64,000 bases of DNA from Chloroflexota bacterium. GTDB taxonomy: Bacteria > Chloroflexota > Dehalococcoidia > UBA2979. Below are positions 10,401 to 19,508 of the stretch, in pieces; position 1 is the first letter of the stretch, and each line of letters begins with the position of its first letter. The notes beneath the pieces were generated by a model, which was not told where the DNA came from, did no database searches, and saw nothing but the letters and a program-made list of their open reading frames with translations. A program made the translations under genes and the position numbers. The DNA is taken from NCBI GenBank assembly GCA_003228125.1, contig QGNP01000002.1:1-64000 (forward strand), read 5' to 3'.

Positions 10401-10790
10401 ATGAGCGAAATCGCATCTTTAATTGCTACATTCATCATAGGATTAATTGGTGGTACAGCTGGTGGCTTATTAGGAATTGGAGGAGGCACCTTATATGTAC
10501 CTGCCCTAACTCTCATTATTGGAATTGATCAATCCATTGCACAAGGCATTTCACTTGCAGCTGTCATAGTTACAGCAATTTCTGCAACTTCAAGAAATAT
10601 ATCAAAAGAAATTATTGATAAAGACATCATCATCCCTATCATTCCAATTGTTATAATATTTGCATTAATAGGTGCGCAAATTGCTGGTGAATTAGATCAA
10701 AATAAATTAAGAAAAATTTTTGGTGTTATTCTTATATTAGTTGCAAGTAAAAATTTTATATCTTATCTATCTCTATATCTTAAAAAATAA
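10401..10790 (+). CDS. TauE/SafE-type permease, half-size protein 2
   Basis: IGLIGGTAGGLLGIGGGTLYVPAL motif, 129 aa; 1 nt between the upstream stop and this ATG. Confidence 0.8.
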   Translation: MSEIASLIATFIIGLIGGTAGGLLGIGGGTLYVPALTLIIGIDQSIAQGISLAAVIVTAISATSRNISKEIIDKDIIIPIIPIVIIFALIGAQIAGELDQNKLRKIFGVILILVASKNFISYLSLYLKK

Positions 10791-10807
10791 AGTTTCATGA
10801 TCAATAT

Positions 10808-11776
10808 CTACGAACTCATTGCAAAAAAATAGAGACTAAAAATATAAAAAATTATTAATATAGAGCCTAAAAACTTATTTGTAGATTTGATAATAAATGG
10901 GCTGAGAACAAAAATAGTACTTATGAATAAAAATATTAACTGTGTATTCATGTCATCAATATTAATTACCATGCCATTGATTAAGGCAGGAATACCAATT
11001 ACTCCTAGAATATTAAATGTGTTAGAGCCAATAATATTACCAATTGCAATTGATGGTTCGCCTTTTTTAATAGCAGTTAAGCTCACAATAATTTCTGGCA
11101 AACTAGTTCCAACTGCAATAATAGAAAAACCAATAAAAGAAGCTTCTATGTCCATGGCAGCAGCAATGGCAATTGAACTAAAAACTACCTGACTAGCACT
11201 TAATATTAATCCAATAATTGATAAAACAAGAACTAATATTCCGATCATAAGAGAGCTTGTTTTTAAACCGTATACTTGCATAGTATTGTTTTTATTTTCT
11301 CTACCATCGTCATTTTTAGCTTGTTTTATAAGTAAAACATTCACTGAAACTAATATGCCTATTAGCACTAATCCCTCAGTATGCGAAACATAATTATTAT
11401 ACGTAGCTATCATTGCATAAAGTGTAGCAAGTATTAAAAAAAATAATGAAGTACTATACAAAGGTCTAATTTCTAATTTGTCTTTTTTTCCAAAAAAACA
11501 AATTAGTCCCATGCCCACGCAGACATTTGCTATATTAGATCCAACTACATTTCCGATAGCTATGCCAGTCTCATTATTTAAGGTTGCTTGAAGTGAAACT
11601 AGTATTTCTGGACTAGAAGTGCCGTAAGCAATAATTGTTGCTCCAATAATTGATTTTGGAATTGAGATTATTTTAGATATAAAAATTGCACTGTCTACCA
11701 TCTTAGAGGCAGCTAATATTAAGAAAATAAGACTAAAGAACAAAATTATAAAATCTATAGATAAAGACATTAACAA
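10808..11776 (-). CDS. CaCA-family calcium/sodium antiporter
   Basis: Two internal repeats: IIAYGTSSPEILVSLQATLNNETGIAIGNVVGSNIANV and IIAVGTSLPEIIVSLTAIKKGEPSIAIGNIIGSNTFNI. Confidence 0.9.
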   Translation of the reverse strand: MLMSLSIDFIILFFSLIFLILAASKMVDSAIFISKIISIPKSIIGATIIAYGTSSPEILVSLQATLNNETGIAIGNVVGSNIANVCVGMGLICFFGKKDKLEIRPLYSTSLFFLILATLYAMIATYNNYVSHTEGLVLIGILVSVNVLLIKQAKNDDGRENKNNTMQVYGLKTSSLMIGILVLVLSIIGLILSASQVVFSSIAIAAAMDIEASFIGFSIIAVGTSLPEIIVSLTAIKKGEPSIAIGNIIGSNTFNILGVIGIPALINGMVINIDDMNTQLIFLFISTIFVLSPFIIKSTNKFLGSILIIFYIFSLYFFAMSS

Positions 11777-11777
11777 A

Positions 11778-13160
11778 CTACTTAATTTTCTTACTTTGGA
11801 CTATTTTAAGCACTAAATTTCCAAAAATAGCTGCAAAAAATGAAGCAATTAAGATACCAATTTTCGCATCTCTTAAGAAAATTTCATCTACATAAGCAAG
11901 TTCAGTAATAAAAAGCGCAACAGTAAAACCTATGCCAGCAATAATACCCATTCCAAAAATATTAGAAAAATTAACACCTCTAGGAAATCTAGCACCAAAT
12001 TTAGTAGCAATCCAAACTCCCATTACAATGCCAAGTGGCTTACCTACAAATAAACCTACTGCAATTGCAAGAGTTAAAGAAGAATTAATAGATTGTGAAA
12101 AAGCTCCATCTGAAAGATCTATGCCAGCATTTACAAAAGCAAAGATCGGCACTATTAAAAAAGCAGACCAAGGTAGAAGTATCTTTTCAATTCTTTGAAG
12201 GGGGGAAACTGTTTCAGATGCCATAGTACTCAAAGTTAATAAATCTTGCTCATATTCTTGATGATGAGAATTATTCGTATCATCTTCTAAATTACTTTTA
12301 AATCTTTGTAGTAATTTATCTGCAATTTTTGGGAAAGAAATAGGTGCATACCAAGGTTTCCATGGAGTCATAAAACCTAATATAACTCCCAAAATAGTTG
12401 GATGAACTCCACTATTATTAGCAAATATCCAAGCTAAAATTCCCAGAGAAAAATAGAATACCAATGATCGTATTCCAACATAATTAGATAAAAACATTAA
12501 TCCCAATAAGATTGCTACTACCATTAATGAGATCACAGATATTGTTTCAGAATAAAATATGGCAATAACTAGAATTGAACCAATGTCATCCACAATTGCA
12601 ATTGCAAGAAGCATAACTTTCAATCCCGATGGTATCAATTTACCAAGTAAAGCTATCGCTCCTAAACCAATAGCAATATCAGTTGCCATTGGAATAGCCC
12701 ATCCACTTCTTGCATTAGGCTCATTTACTAAAAGCAAGAATATCAGAACAGGGACAACCATTCCTCCTATTGCACCAAATATCGGAATAGGTATACTTTT
12801 TTTATCAGATAACTCTCCACCTAACACTTCTCTTTTTATCTCAATGCCTACTAGAAAAAAGAAAATAACCATCGCTGCATCATTTATCCAATAATGAACA
12901 TCTCCTAAAATTGAAAAATTACCAAAACTAAAGTTGATTTTGAGATGTACGAAATCATGATAAAAATGACTAAGTGGAGAATTTGCCATTAGTAAGGCAA
13001 AAAATACTGCGGTTATAACAATAATACCACTAGAAATTTCTGTACTTATAAATTGTTGAACAGGTTTAGTAATCTTGCTTAATCGTGCTTTTCTAGTAGC
13101 TTGGTCTTTAAAAGTAAGCATATCAAAAAAATCATCAATAAAATCTAGGTTGTTAGGCAT
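11778..13160 (-). CDS. nhaA: Na+/H+ antiporter NhaA
   Basis: FFFLVGIEIKREVLGGELSD, GWAIPMATDIAIGLGAIALLG, LAIAIVDDIGSILVIAIFY. Confidence 0.93.
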   Translation of the reverse strand: MPNNLDFIDDFFDMLTFKDQATRKARLSKITKPVQQFISTEISSGIIVITAVFFALLMANSPLSHFYHDFVHLKINFSFGNFSILGDVHYWINDAAMVIFFFLVGIEIKREVLGGELSDKKSIPIPIFGAIGGMVVPVLIFLLLVNEPNARSGWAIPMATDIAIGLGAIALLGKLIPSGLKVMLLAIAIVDDIGSILVIAIFYSETISVISLMVVAILLGLMFLSNYVGIRSLVFYFSLGILAWIFANNSGVHPTILGVILGFMTPWKPWYAPISFPKIADKLLQRFKSNLEDDTNNSHHQEYEQDLLTLSTMASETVSPLQRIEKILLPWSAFLIVPIFAFVNAGIDLSDGAFSQSINSSLTLAIAVGLFVGKPLGIVMGVWIATKFGARFPRGVNFSNIFGMGIIAGIGFTVALFITELAYVDEIFLRDAKIGILIASFFAAIFGNLVLKIVQSKKIK

Positions 13161-13175
13161 TTTGCCCCAAAATTA

Positions 13176-14438
13176 CTACGTTCTCTCTTCAACATACGTT
13201 TCACCAATTATATCTTTTTTCTTCATACTATCAATATCATTAGTTGAAAATCCTAACTGTAATAAAACTTCATTATTGTCTTCGCCTACTAATCCTGCTC
13301 GTCTATCCCAACTAGGTTGATCTGGCTCTGATTTCCACAAAAATCCACCCAAAAGTCTTTCAGGAATATAAGGATGATCTACAATCTGAAACCAATTTCG
13401 ATCATGAAGTTGCGGGCTCATCAAAGGATCTGGAGGAGCTAGAACTGGTGCCGCAATAATACCTAGGGCTTGTAATTGATCTGCTAAATCAAAAGGATCA
13501 AATTGTCTAACAAAATCACTAATGGCTAAATCAATTTCTTTTCTACCTTTGATTCTACCAATAATAGAAGACCACTCGTGTCCTATTTCTGACCAAGATT
13601 TATTTCCCATAAATTCAGTTAGATTTGCCCACTGTAAATCATTTTCCGCAGCAATATTAATCCACCTATCTTCACCAGATGCTTGATAGCAATTATGCGG
13701 AACAATAGATGGATCGCTATTGCCTAAAGGTTTTGGAATTCTACCATTCATTGTCCATTCTGATATGATATTAGGAAATTGCCAAGCGATATCTTCAATT
13801 TGTGCCAAATCAATATAGCTTCCTGCATTTGTTTTTTCTCTCTGCATTAAAGCGCCAAGTACTGCTACTATCCACGTTAAAGGAACTGTTGCATCTGAAT
13901 GAAGGATTGGTATCATCTCCTCAGGTGTCCCATCTTCATATCCTCTTATTAGAGCATGGCCAGCCATTGCATCGAAACCAACACCAAACATAATGCGACC
14001 TAAGTAAGGACCTTCTTGACCCCAACCTGCCAATGAAAGCATAGTAATTCTTTCATTGATTTTTTTCACTACTTCCCATCCATACCCAAGTCTATCTATT
14101 GTGCCTGCAGAAAAACTTTCAACTAAAATATCACCCCATTTAATTAATCTTGTCAAGACATCTCTTCCTTCAGTGGTTCGTATGTCTAAAGCAATATTTC
14201 TTTTGTTTCTATTTCCGTGATGATGAGTATTAATACGTTCATAAATTGGCCCTGTACCTTCAGCAACTCTAGGATCTAGTCTAGGATCACCAGCATTACG
14301 AGTTTCTGACTTTCTTGGATAACTTTCAACTTTTATAACATTGGCACCTAAGTCTCCCATTAAAGAACAGCCAAATGGGCCAGCCCAAACTTCCGCAATT
14401 TCTACAACATTAATATTTGACAGCATCTTACTGGTCAT
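13176..14438 (-). CDS. CaiB/BaiF CoA-transferase family protein
   Basis: NINVVEIAEVWAGPFGCSLMGDLGANVIKVESYPR...RNKRNIALDIRTTEGRDVL. Confidence 0.9.
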   Translation of the reverse strand: MTSKMLSNINVVEIAEVWAGPFGCSLMGDLGANVIKVESYPRKSETRNAGDPRLDPRVAEGTGPIYERINTHHHGNRNKRNIALDIRTTEGRDVLTRLIKWGDILVESFSAGTIDRLGYGWEVVKKINERITMLSLAGWGQEGPYLGRIMFGVGFDAMAGHALIRGYEDGTPEEMIPILHSDATVPLTWIVAVLGALMQREKTNAGSYIDLAQIEDIAWQFPNIISEWTMNGRIPKPLGNSDPSIVPHNCYQASGEDRWINIAAENDLQWANLTEFMGNKSWSEIGHEWSSIIGRIKGRKEIDLAISDFVRQFDPFDLADQLQALGIIAAPVLAPPDPLMSPQLHDRNWFQIVDHPYIPERLLGGFLWKSEPDQPSWDRRAGLVGEDNNEVLLQLGFSTNDIDSMKKKDIIGETYVEERT

Positions 14439-14455
14439 TTGAATCTCCAAAAAAA

Positions 14456-15655
14456 CTAACTAGTCACCCCAGCACGAAATAAGGCAATGATTTCTTGATC
14501 GCTGTACTTTAAATTTTTTAAAATTTCATTTGTGTGTTCACCAAAATTTGGAGACGATCTTGAAACCCAGCTTTCAGAATTTAATCCATTCATTCTAAAT
14601 GGAGGGCCAGCAAGAGTAATATCGCCAACCCCTTTTTTTTCTTGAGTTATATATGAATTTCTAAAAACAGACTGTGGGTCATTTTGAAGCTCAGACGCAT
14701 CTAAGACTGGACAAGCCATCACGCCTTTTTCTTGCAATTCATTAAATGCTTCATATTTATTTTTATCTGCCAACCAACTTTCAAGTATTAATTTAAATTC
14801 TTCGAAATGATTTGGTCTTTGTTCTGGATCAATAAATCGTTGATCTTGTGCAACTTCAGGTCTACCAATTGCATTACAAAGCTTTGTAAACATTGGATCT
14901 CTTCCCGCTGAAAAAAGCATATATCCATCTTTGCATTTATATGCACCCATTGGATATAATCCCCTAGATTGTCCACTTGATCTTGGTTGCAAGGCCCCAT
15001 TTACTGACCAAAGAAAAAAAGCACTGTCTACGTTACCCATCAATGCTTCCACTCCAGCAATATCAACGTTACGCGGAATACCATCGGCTTTTTTTCCCCA
15101 AACTGCTGCAATTCCAACTGCCGCAGCCGTGGATCCTATTTGCACAACTCCAGCATAAGGGCCGTATCTTAATGGAGGATTACCAGTAATGGAGTGCCGA
15201 TGAGATCTTGTTGACCATCCAAATATAGATAAGTCATTTTCTATTCTATCCTTATAGGGCCCGGTCATACCATGAGGAGTTATTGTAACAATATTGGGCA
15301 TCAGAGAATCATCAAAATTTAATGCAGCAATAATTGCTGCAGTCTCTAAAGCAGGTAAATCGATAATTATCAAATCAAATTGTGAAGCAAGGCGTCTAAT
15401 AATTTCTTTGCCTGAATTAGTATTGTGATCTAATACTAATGATTTCTTACTAGTATCAAATGCTAAATGCATAGCGCCATGATCTATGTGAAATAAATCA
15501 TTAGGAAAAGGAGCAATTTTTCTAATCTCACTAATAGATGGTGGTTCAATTTTAACAACATTTGCTCCGAAATCAGAAAATTTTTTACCAGCTGCTGAAA
15601 CACTTACTGTACCACCAATTTCAAGAACTTGAATATCTACTAATGGTTGTTCCAC
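14456..15655 (-). CDS. CaiB/BaiF CoA-transferase family protein
   Basis: VDIQVLEIGGTVSVSAAGKKFSDFGANVVKIEPP...DTSKKSLVLDHNTNSGKEIIRRLASQFDLII. Confidence 0.88.
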   Translation of the reverse strand: MEQPLVDIQVLEIGGTVSVSAAGKKFSDFGANVVKIEPPSISEIRKIAPFPNDLFHIDHGAMHLAFDTSKKSLVLDHNTNSGKEIIRRLASQFDLIIIDLPALETAAIIAALNFDDSLMPNIVTITPHGMTGPYKDRIENDLSIFGWSTRSHRHSITGNPPLRYGPYAGVVQIGSTAAAVGIAAVWGKKADGIPRNVDIAGVEALMGNVDSAFFLWSVNGALQPRSSGQSRGLYPMGAYKCKDGYMLFSAGRDPMFTKLCNAIGRPEVAQDQRFIDPEQRPNHFEEFKLILESWLADKNKYEAFNELQEKGVMACPVLDASELQNDPQSVFRNSYITQEKKGVGDITLAGPPFRMNGLNSESWVSRSSPNFGEHTNEILKNLKYSDQEIIALFRAGVTS

Positions 15656-15753
15656 AACATTACCTTAATTTTTATGAAGGAAAGACTAGATTTAAATACT
15701 ATAGTAATATTACACGAATTAAAAGATAATTATCTCCATTAGAATAAAAAATA

Positions 15754-15818
15754 ATGACTAGAAAGAACGACTAGAAATAATGACTAGAAAGAACGACTAG
15801 AAATAATGACTAGAAATA
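15754..15818. repeat. Five tandem copies of a 13-bp unit (AYGACTAGAAAKA); the fifth contains the start codon of the next gene
   Basis: Read directly: atgactagaaaga/acgactagaaata/atgactagaaaga/acgactagaaata/atgactagaaata. Confidence 0.97.
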
Positions 15819-16249
15819 AAAAAGATTTTCAGTTAAATTCATTAGAAATAGCATCTTTAATTCAAGCATCCCGCATATTAAATTTATCTACTATTAATAA
15901 GAATGGATTGCCTCATCTAGTGCCAATGTGGTTTATTACAGACGAAAATGGATTAATTAATTTTACAAGCTATCATAAATCACAAAAAATTGTCAATCTT
16001 ATAAGAGACAAGAGAATTGTTGTTATGGTTGAAAGTGGAAACAACTATGAGGATTTAAAAGGAATAACAATAGAAGGAGTAGGGATAATAGATAATAACG
16101 AATCATTATTACTAAAAACAATCGATGCAATTACAAATAAATATGGCGTGAACAGAACAATCTCTGACAACAATAAAATGCTTACTAAAAGAGTCAATGT
16201 AAAAATTATTCCCAAAAAAATTATAAGTTGGGATTTAAGTAAATCTTAA
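15806..16249 (+). CDS. Pyridoxamine 5'-phosphate oxidase-like (PPOX/F420-type) family protein
   Basis: RILNLSTINKNGLPHLVPMWFITDENG...KIVNLIRDKRIVVMVESG. Confidence 0.8.
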   Translation: MTRNKKDFQLNSLEIASLIQASRILNLSTINKNGLPHLVPMWFITDENGLINFTSYHKSQKIVNLIRDKRIVVMVESGNNYEDLKGITIEGVGIIDNNESLLLKTIDAITNKYGVNRTISDNNKMLTKRVNVKIIPKKIISWDLSKS

Positions 16250-16258
16250 TTTAAGATT
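16242..16258. repeat. 17-bp palindrome (8+1+8) overlapping both convergent stop codons
   Basis: AATCTTAA-T-TTAAGATT; contains TAA of the + gene and TAA of the - gene. Confidence 0.9.
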
Positions 16259-16814
16259 ATTTTAAACTGTTCATTCCATTTTTTGCTCTTTGTTGGTTCA
16301 CCCATACTATTAGTCTCTTTTCTTTTAAAAGAAAAGAGACTAAATTTGTATTCGATATTCCCAATTTTTTTGAAATATTGCTAATGCCCCACTTATCATT
16401 ATTCATGAGATCAAAAATGAATGCACACATCGGTAAATAATTTTTATTACTAGAAGCATAGGACAATTTGCCATTGCTTAATGATCCATTTTTATTAAAA
16501 GCTTCAAATAAGTCAAAACTTTTAATAAAAATAATTAAATCAATACTTGAACGTAATTGGCACGTTATTTCTATTTTTAATTTCTTTACAGCACTTTTCA
16601 TATTCATATTCATGCTTCTATTTTCAGATGCAGAAACAACAATTGTAGTATTTTTCAAAGAAAGTCTGACAGATGATGCTTTTTTGTCACGATGCTGGCC
16701 ACCAGGCTTAGAAGACAAAAAATAATCTATATGACACATTTCTAACAATTTATCTTCATCAATCAAGAGTAAAAATGTCCAATTTTTTTCTTTGATTAAA
16801 TCTCTTTTTTGCAT
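16257..16814 (-). CDS. GGQ-motif peptide chain release factor-like protein with C-terminal HTH-like region
   Basis: SSKPGGQHRDKKASSVRLSL (RF-1 domain signature), ENRSMNMNMKSAVKKL; C-term WGISNISKKLGISNTNLVSFLLKEKRLI. Confidence 0.75.
   Translation of the reverse strand: MQKRDLIKEKNWTFLLLIDEDKLLEMCHIDYFLSSKPGGQHRDKKASSVRLSLKNTTIVVSASENRSMNMNMKSAVKKLKIEITCQLRSSIDLIIFIKSFDLFEAFNKNGSLSNGKLSYASSNKNYLPMCAFIFDLMNNDKWGISNISKKLGISNTNLVSFLLKEKRLIVWVNQQRAKNGMNSLK
16310..16343. repeat. 34-bp perfect palindrome (17+17, no spacer) inside a coding region
   Basis: TTAGTCTCTTTTCTTTT|AAAAGAAAAGAGACTAA, checked base by base. Confidence 0.97.
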
Positions 16815-16964
16815 AATTATTTATATAATACTTTAAAAAGATTTCGATTAGTTGTTATTAAAAGAAATAACGCACTCAATTTTTAATCAATCTTTCTTCT
16901 GTAAATCAAATGATAAAATATCAACTTTAAACCGAGAATATATAATCAATTTTCTTTAATAATT

Positions 16965-17036
16965 TTTTATATCATAAATATGATATAAAAGTCATAGGGA
17001 AGAGGTTGTTGTGGTGACACCTTTTCCTCCCTATTG
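16965..17036. other. Intergenic double hairpin; candidate structured RNA or leader
   Basis: TTTTATATCAT-AAAT-ATGATATAAAA (11+4+11, 16965-16990) followed by ATAGGG.AAGAGG...CCTTTT.CCT.CCCTAT. Confidence 0.4.
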
Positions 17037-17215
17037 CAATAAAATTCATACTTATATACGCAACTATTAAATACATTAAATGGTTAACTATATACACATA
17101 AATTCGTTTAATTAATTAGAATAAACTACTGCATTGAACAGATAGCAGGTTGATTAGTCTTATAATATATTTAATAAAAGATATCAAACAATTTATTTAT
17201 TCTTAAAGGATTTTT

Positions 17216-18292
17216 ATGAAAGACAAAATTAAAGTTCAAGTTATTGGAGCTACCGGATATGGCGGGATAGGTATTATTGACCTCTTGTCTTCGCATCCTA
17301 ACTTCCAAATAATAAGTTTACTAGCAAAGGATAAATTTGGAAAAACAATCAATAACTTTTATCCTCATTTAAACAATATTAGTGAATTAATGGTAGAAGA
17401 AGTTACCCAAAATGCAATTGGCAAAGATGCTAATGTTATTATTTTTACTACTCCTGATACAGTTGCAATGCAAATGATTGAACCTATATATGAAAGGTTG
17501 ATGAAAAATAATATAAAAATTATTGATTTTTCTGGAGATTTTCGTTTTAAAAATATTAATGATTACGAGGAATATGCACAAAAGCACCCCAAGCTCAATA
17601 AATTTCAGCATAGTGCAAAAAATTTATTAGATAAATCAGTTTATGGGCTTCCAGAACTTTTTAAAGATGAAATAAAAGATGCGAGAATTGTGGGAAATCC
17701 TGGATGCTTTGCTGTGTCTATGATATTAGGCATTGCACCTTTAAATAAATTAAACCTTATTGATAAAACACAAATTAATATAGATAGCACTACTGGAACG
17801 TCTGGAGCTGGAAAAAGTTTAAATGAAATACAGCATTTTTCAAACATGGAAAGTAATTTTATTCCATATCGAGCATTGTCACATCAACATGTAACAGAAG
17901 TAAAAAAAGTAGCCTCAAGTCTTGGTAATACAATTGAAAACATTCATTTTGTACCTCATCTCATCAATACAACTAGAGGAATTATGTCTTCAATACATAT
18001 AGAATTAATAGAAAAAACTACAAAAAATAAACTACTTAAAATTTTTCAAGATTATTATAGAACAGATTATTTTATCAGAATTATAGATAATCCACCTAGT
18101 CTTAAAAATGTTAGAGGTTCTAACTATTGTGATATATCTATAGATGTTGATGAGAAAGGAAAGCATGCTGTTATTTTTTCTGCGATAGATAACCTTATGA
18201 AAGGCCAAAGCAGTAATGCTGTTCAATGTTTAAATATTATGTATGGACTAAATGAAAAAACTGGCCTTGAAAGGGCGCCCTTATATCCTTAG
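17216..18292 (+). CDS. argC: N-acetyl-gamma-glutamyl-phosphate reductase
   Basis: VQVIGATGYGGIGIIDLLSSHP...YGLPELF...VGNPGCFAVSMIL...TGTSGAGKS. Confidence 0.9.
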   Translation: MKDKIKVQVIGATGYGGIGIIDLLSSHPNFQIISLLAKDKFGKTINNFYPHLNNISELMVEEVTQNAIGKDANVIIFTTPDTVAMQMIEPIYERLMKNNIKIIDFSGDFRFKNINDYEEYAQKHPKLNKFQHSAKNLLDKSVYGLPELFKDEIKDARIVGNPGCFAVSMILGIAPLNKLNLIDKTQINIDSTTGTSGAGKSLNEIQHFSNMESNFIPYRALSHQHVTEVKKVASSLGNTIENIHFVPHLINTTRGIMSSIHIELIEKTTKNKLLKIFQDYYRTDYFIRIIDNPPSLKNVRGSNYCDISIDVDEKGKHAVIFSAIDNLMKGQSSNAVQCLNIMYGLNEKTGLERAPLYP

Positions 18293-19396
18293 TTATTTAA
18301 ATGAAATAAGACCACTGGCATCTTCTTTATTAATTAATAACCTTCTTGCTGGATAATTAATTGTAATACCTTCTTCATTCAATCGTTGATGAATTCTTTT
18401 TATTACAATATGCTTCAATGAACCTACGCTTCTTCTATTGTTTGCACGTATTTTAACAAGAAAATTAATATTAGAATCACCAAATTCAGTAAATAAAAAT
18501 AAAGGAGATCTATCAGAAATTGCATCATCAACTTCTGCAATTATTTTGGATAATTCATCAATGCAAATTTTTTCTACAGTATCTAAATTTGATTCATAGG
18601 ATACACCTGATTCAACCTTTACATCCATTGGAGAATCAACAGCGTCAAAATTAGTAACAGTTGAATCAGCAAGCTGTGAGTTAGGCATCATGATGAGATT
18701 ATTGTCAAATGTTCGTAGTCTAGTCGCTCTCCAGCCAATATCCTCAACCCAACCAGTAGGACCTCCTTCAATTTCAATAAAATCATTTACACGTACAGAA
18801 GAATCTGAAAGCATATAGGAACTAGCAATTACATTTGTAAGAATTGGTTGCACTGCTAAAGCAAAAGCAAAGCCTCCAATTCCTAATCCAGCCAATAACG
18901 GGCTAATTGATATTCCCATTAATGAAAGTCCTACTAAAATGGCAGCCAAAGATGCAGTAAAATTAACCATGCGTTTTATAATGGGTAAATTAGATCGATT
19001 AATAAAAACTTGTAATTTATGAGTGCCTGTATATGAAGCATTAAAAATATATTCTGACTCATACCAGGCAATAAAACTATCAAAAATTCTTTTAAAAACT
19101 AGCAAGCTTATCGCTATATTAAATGATCGCCACACATTTGAAATAAACTCACTATATTCAATTAAAAAAGACAAAGTGCTGATTGCAAAAAATAAACCCT
19201 GGCCAGTAATAATTAAAAAAATAGGGGTCTTCAAGCTAGCAACTAATTTATCATCTAGCGTCGTTTCTGTTGTTTTTGTAAGGCGATGAATGATTCTTTT
19301 AAGAAATAGTAATCCAATAAAACTGACAAGCGCAGAACTCATTAAAATTAATAATGCAAATAATAGTTCTTCAAATGAATTTTTACTAATCGACAT
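18293..19396 (-). CDS. Mechanosensitive ion channel (MscS family)
   Basis: GISISPLLAGLGIGGFAFALAVQPILTNVIASSYMLSDSSVRVNDFIEI...GWRATRLRTFDNNLIMMPNSQL. Confidence 0.93.
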   Translation of the reverse strand: MSISKNSFEELLFALLILMSSALVSFIGLLFLKRIIHRLTKTTETTLDDKLVASLKTPIFLIITGQGLFFAISTLSFLIEYSEFISNVWRSFNIAISLLVFKRIFDSFIAWYESEYIFNASYTGTHKLQVFINRSNLPIIKRMVNFTASLAAILVGLSLMGISISPLLAGLGIGGFAFALAVQPILTNVIASSYMLSDSSVRVNDFIEIEGGPTGWVEDIGWRATRLRTFDNNLIMMPNSQLADSTVTNFDAVDSPMDVKVESGVSYESNLDTVEKICIDELSKIIAEVDDAISDRSPLFLFTEFGDSNINFLVKIRANNRRSVGSLKHIVIKRIHQRLNEEGITINYPARRLLINKEDASGLISFK

Positions 19397-19445
19397 ATAG
19401 ATTCCTCAATAAAATATTACCGGTTCAAGCGTACATGATATTAAT

Positions 19446-19470
19446 ATATAAATTAATTATTAATTTATAT
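19446..19470. repeat. AT-rich inverted repeat between two co-directional minus-strand genes
   Basis: ATATAAATTAAT-T-ATTAATTTATAT; coordinates approximate to within 1-2 nt. Confidence 0.7.
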
Positions 19471-19508
19471 TATATATGCAAATTAAAGAACAATAAAATA
19501 TATCTTGG

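Noticed and set aside
11932-12894. Plus-strand ORFs antisense to nhaA (and similar antisense ORFs across atpD, atpA, murA, etfB)
   Set aside because: Low-complexity translations opposite strongly conserved genes; no motif support.
15754-15818. Short repeats considered as a CRISPR array
   Set aside because: Units are 13 bp, directly adjacent with no spacers, and no cas genes are present.
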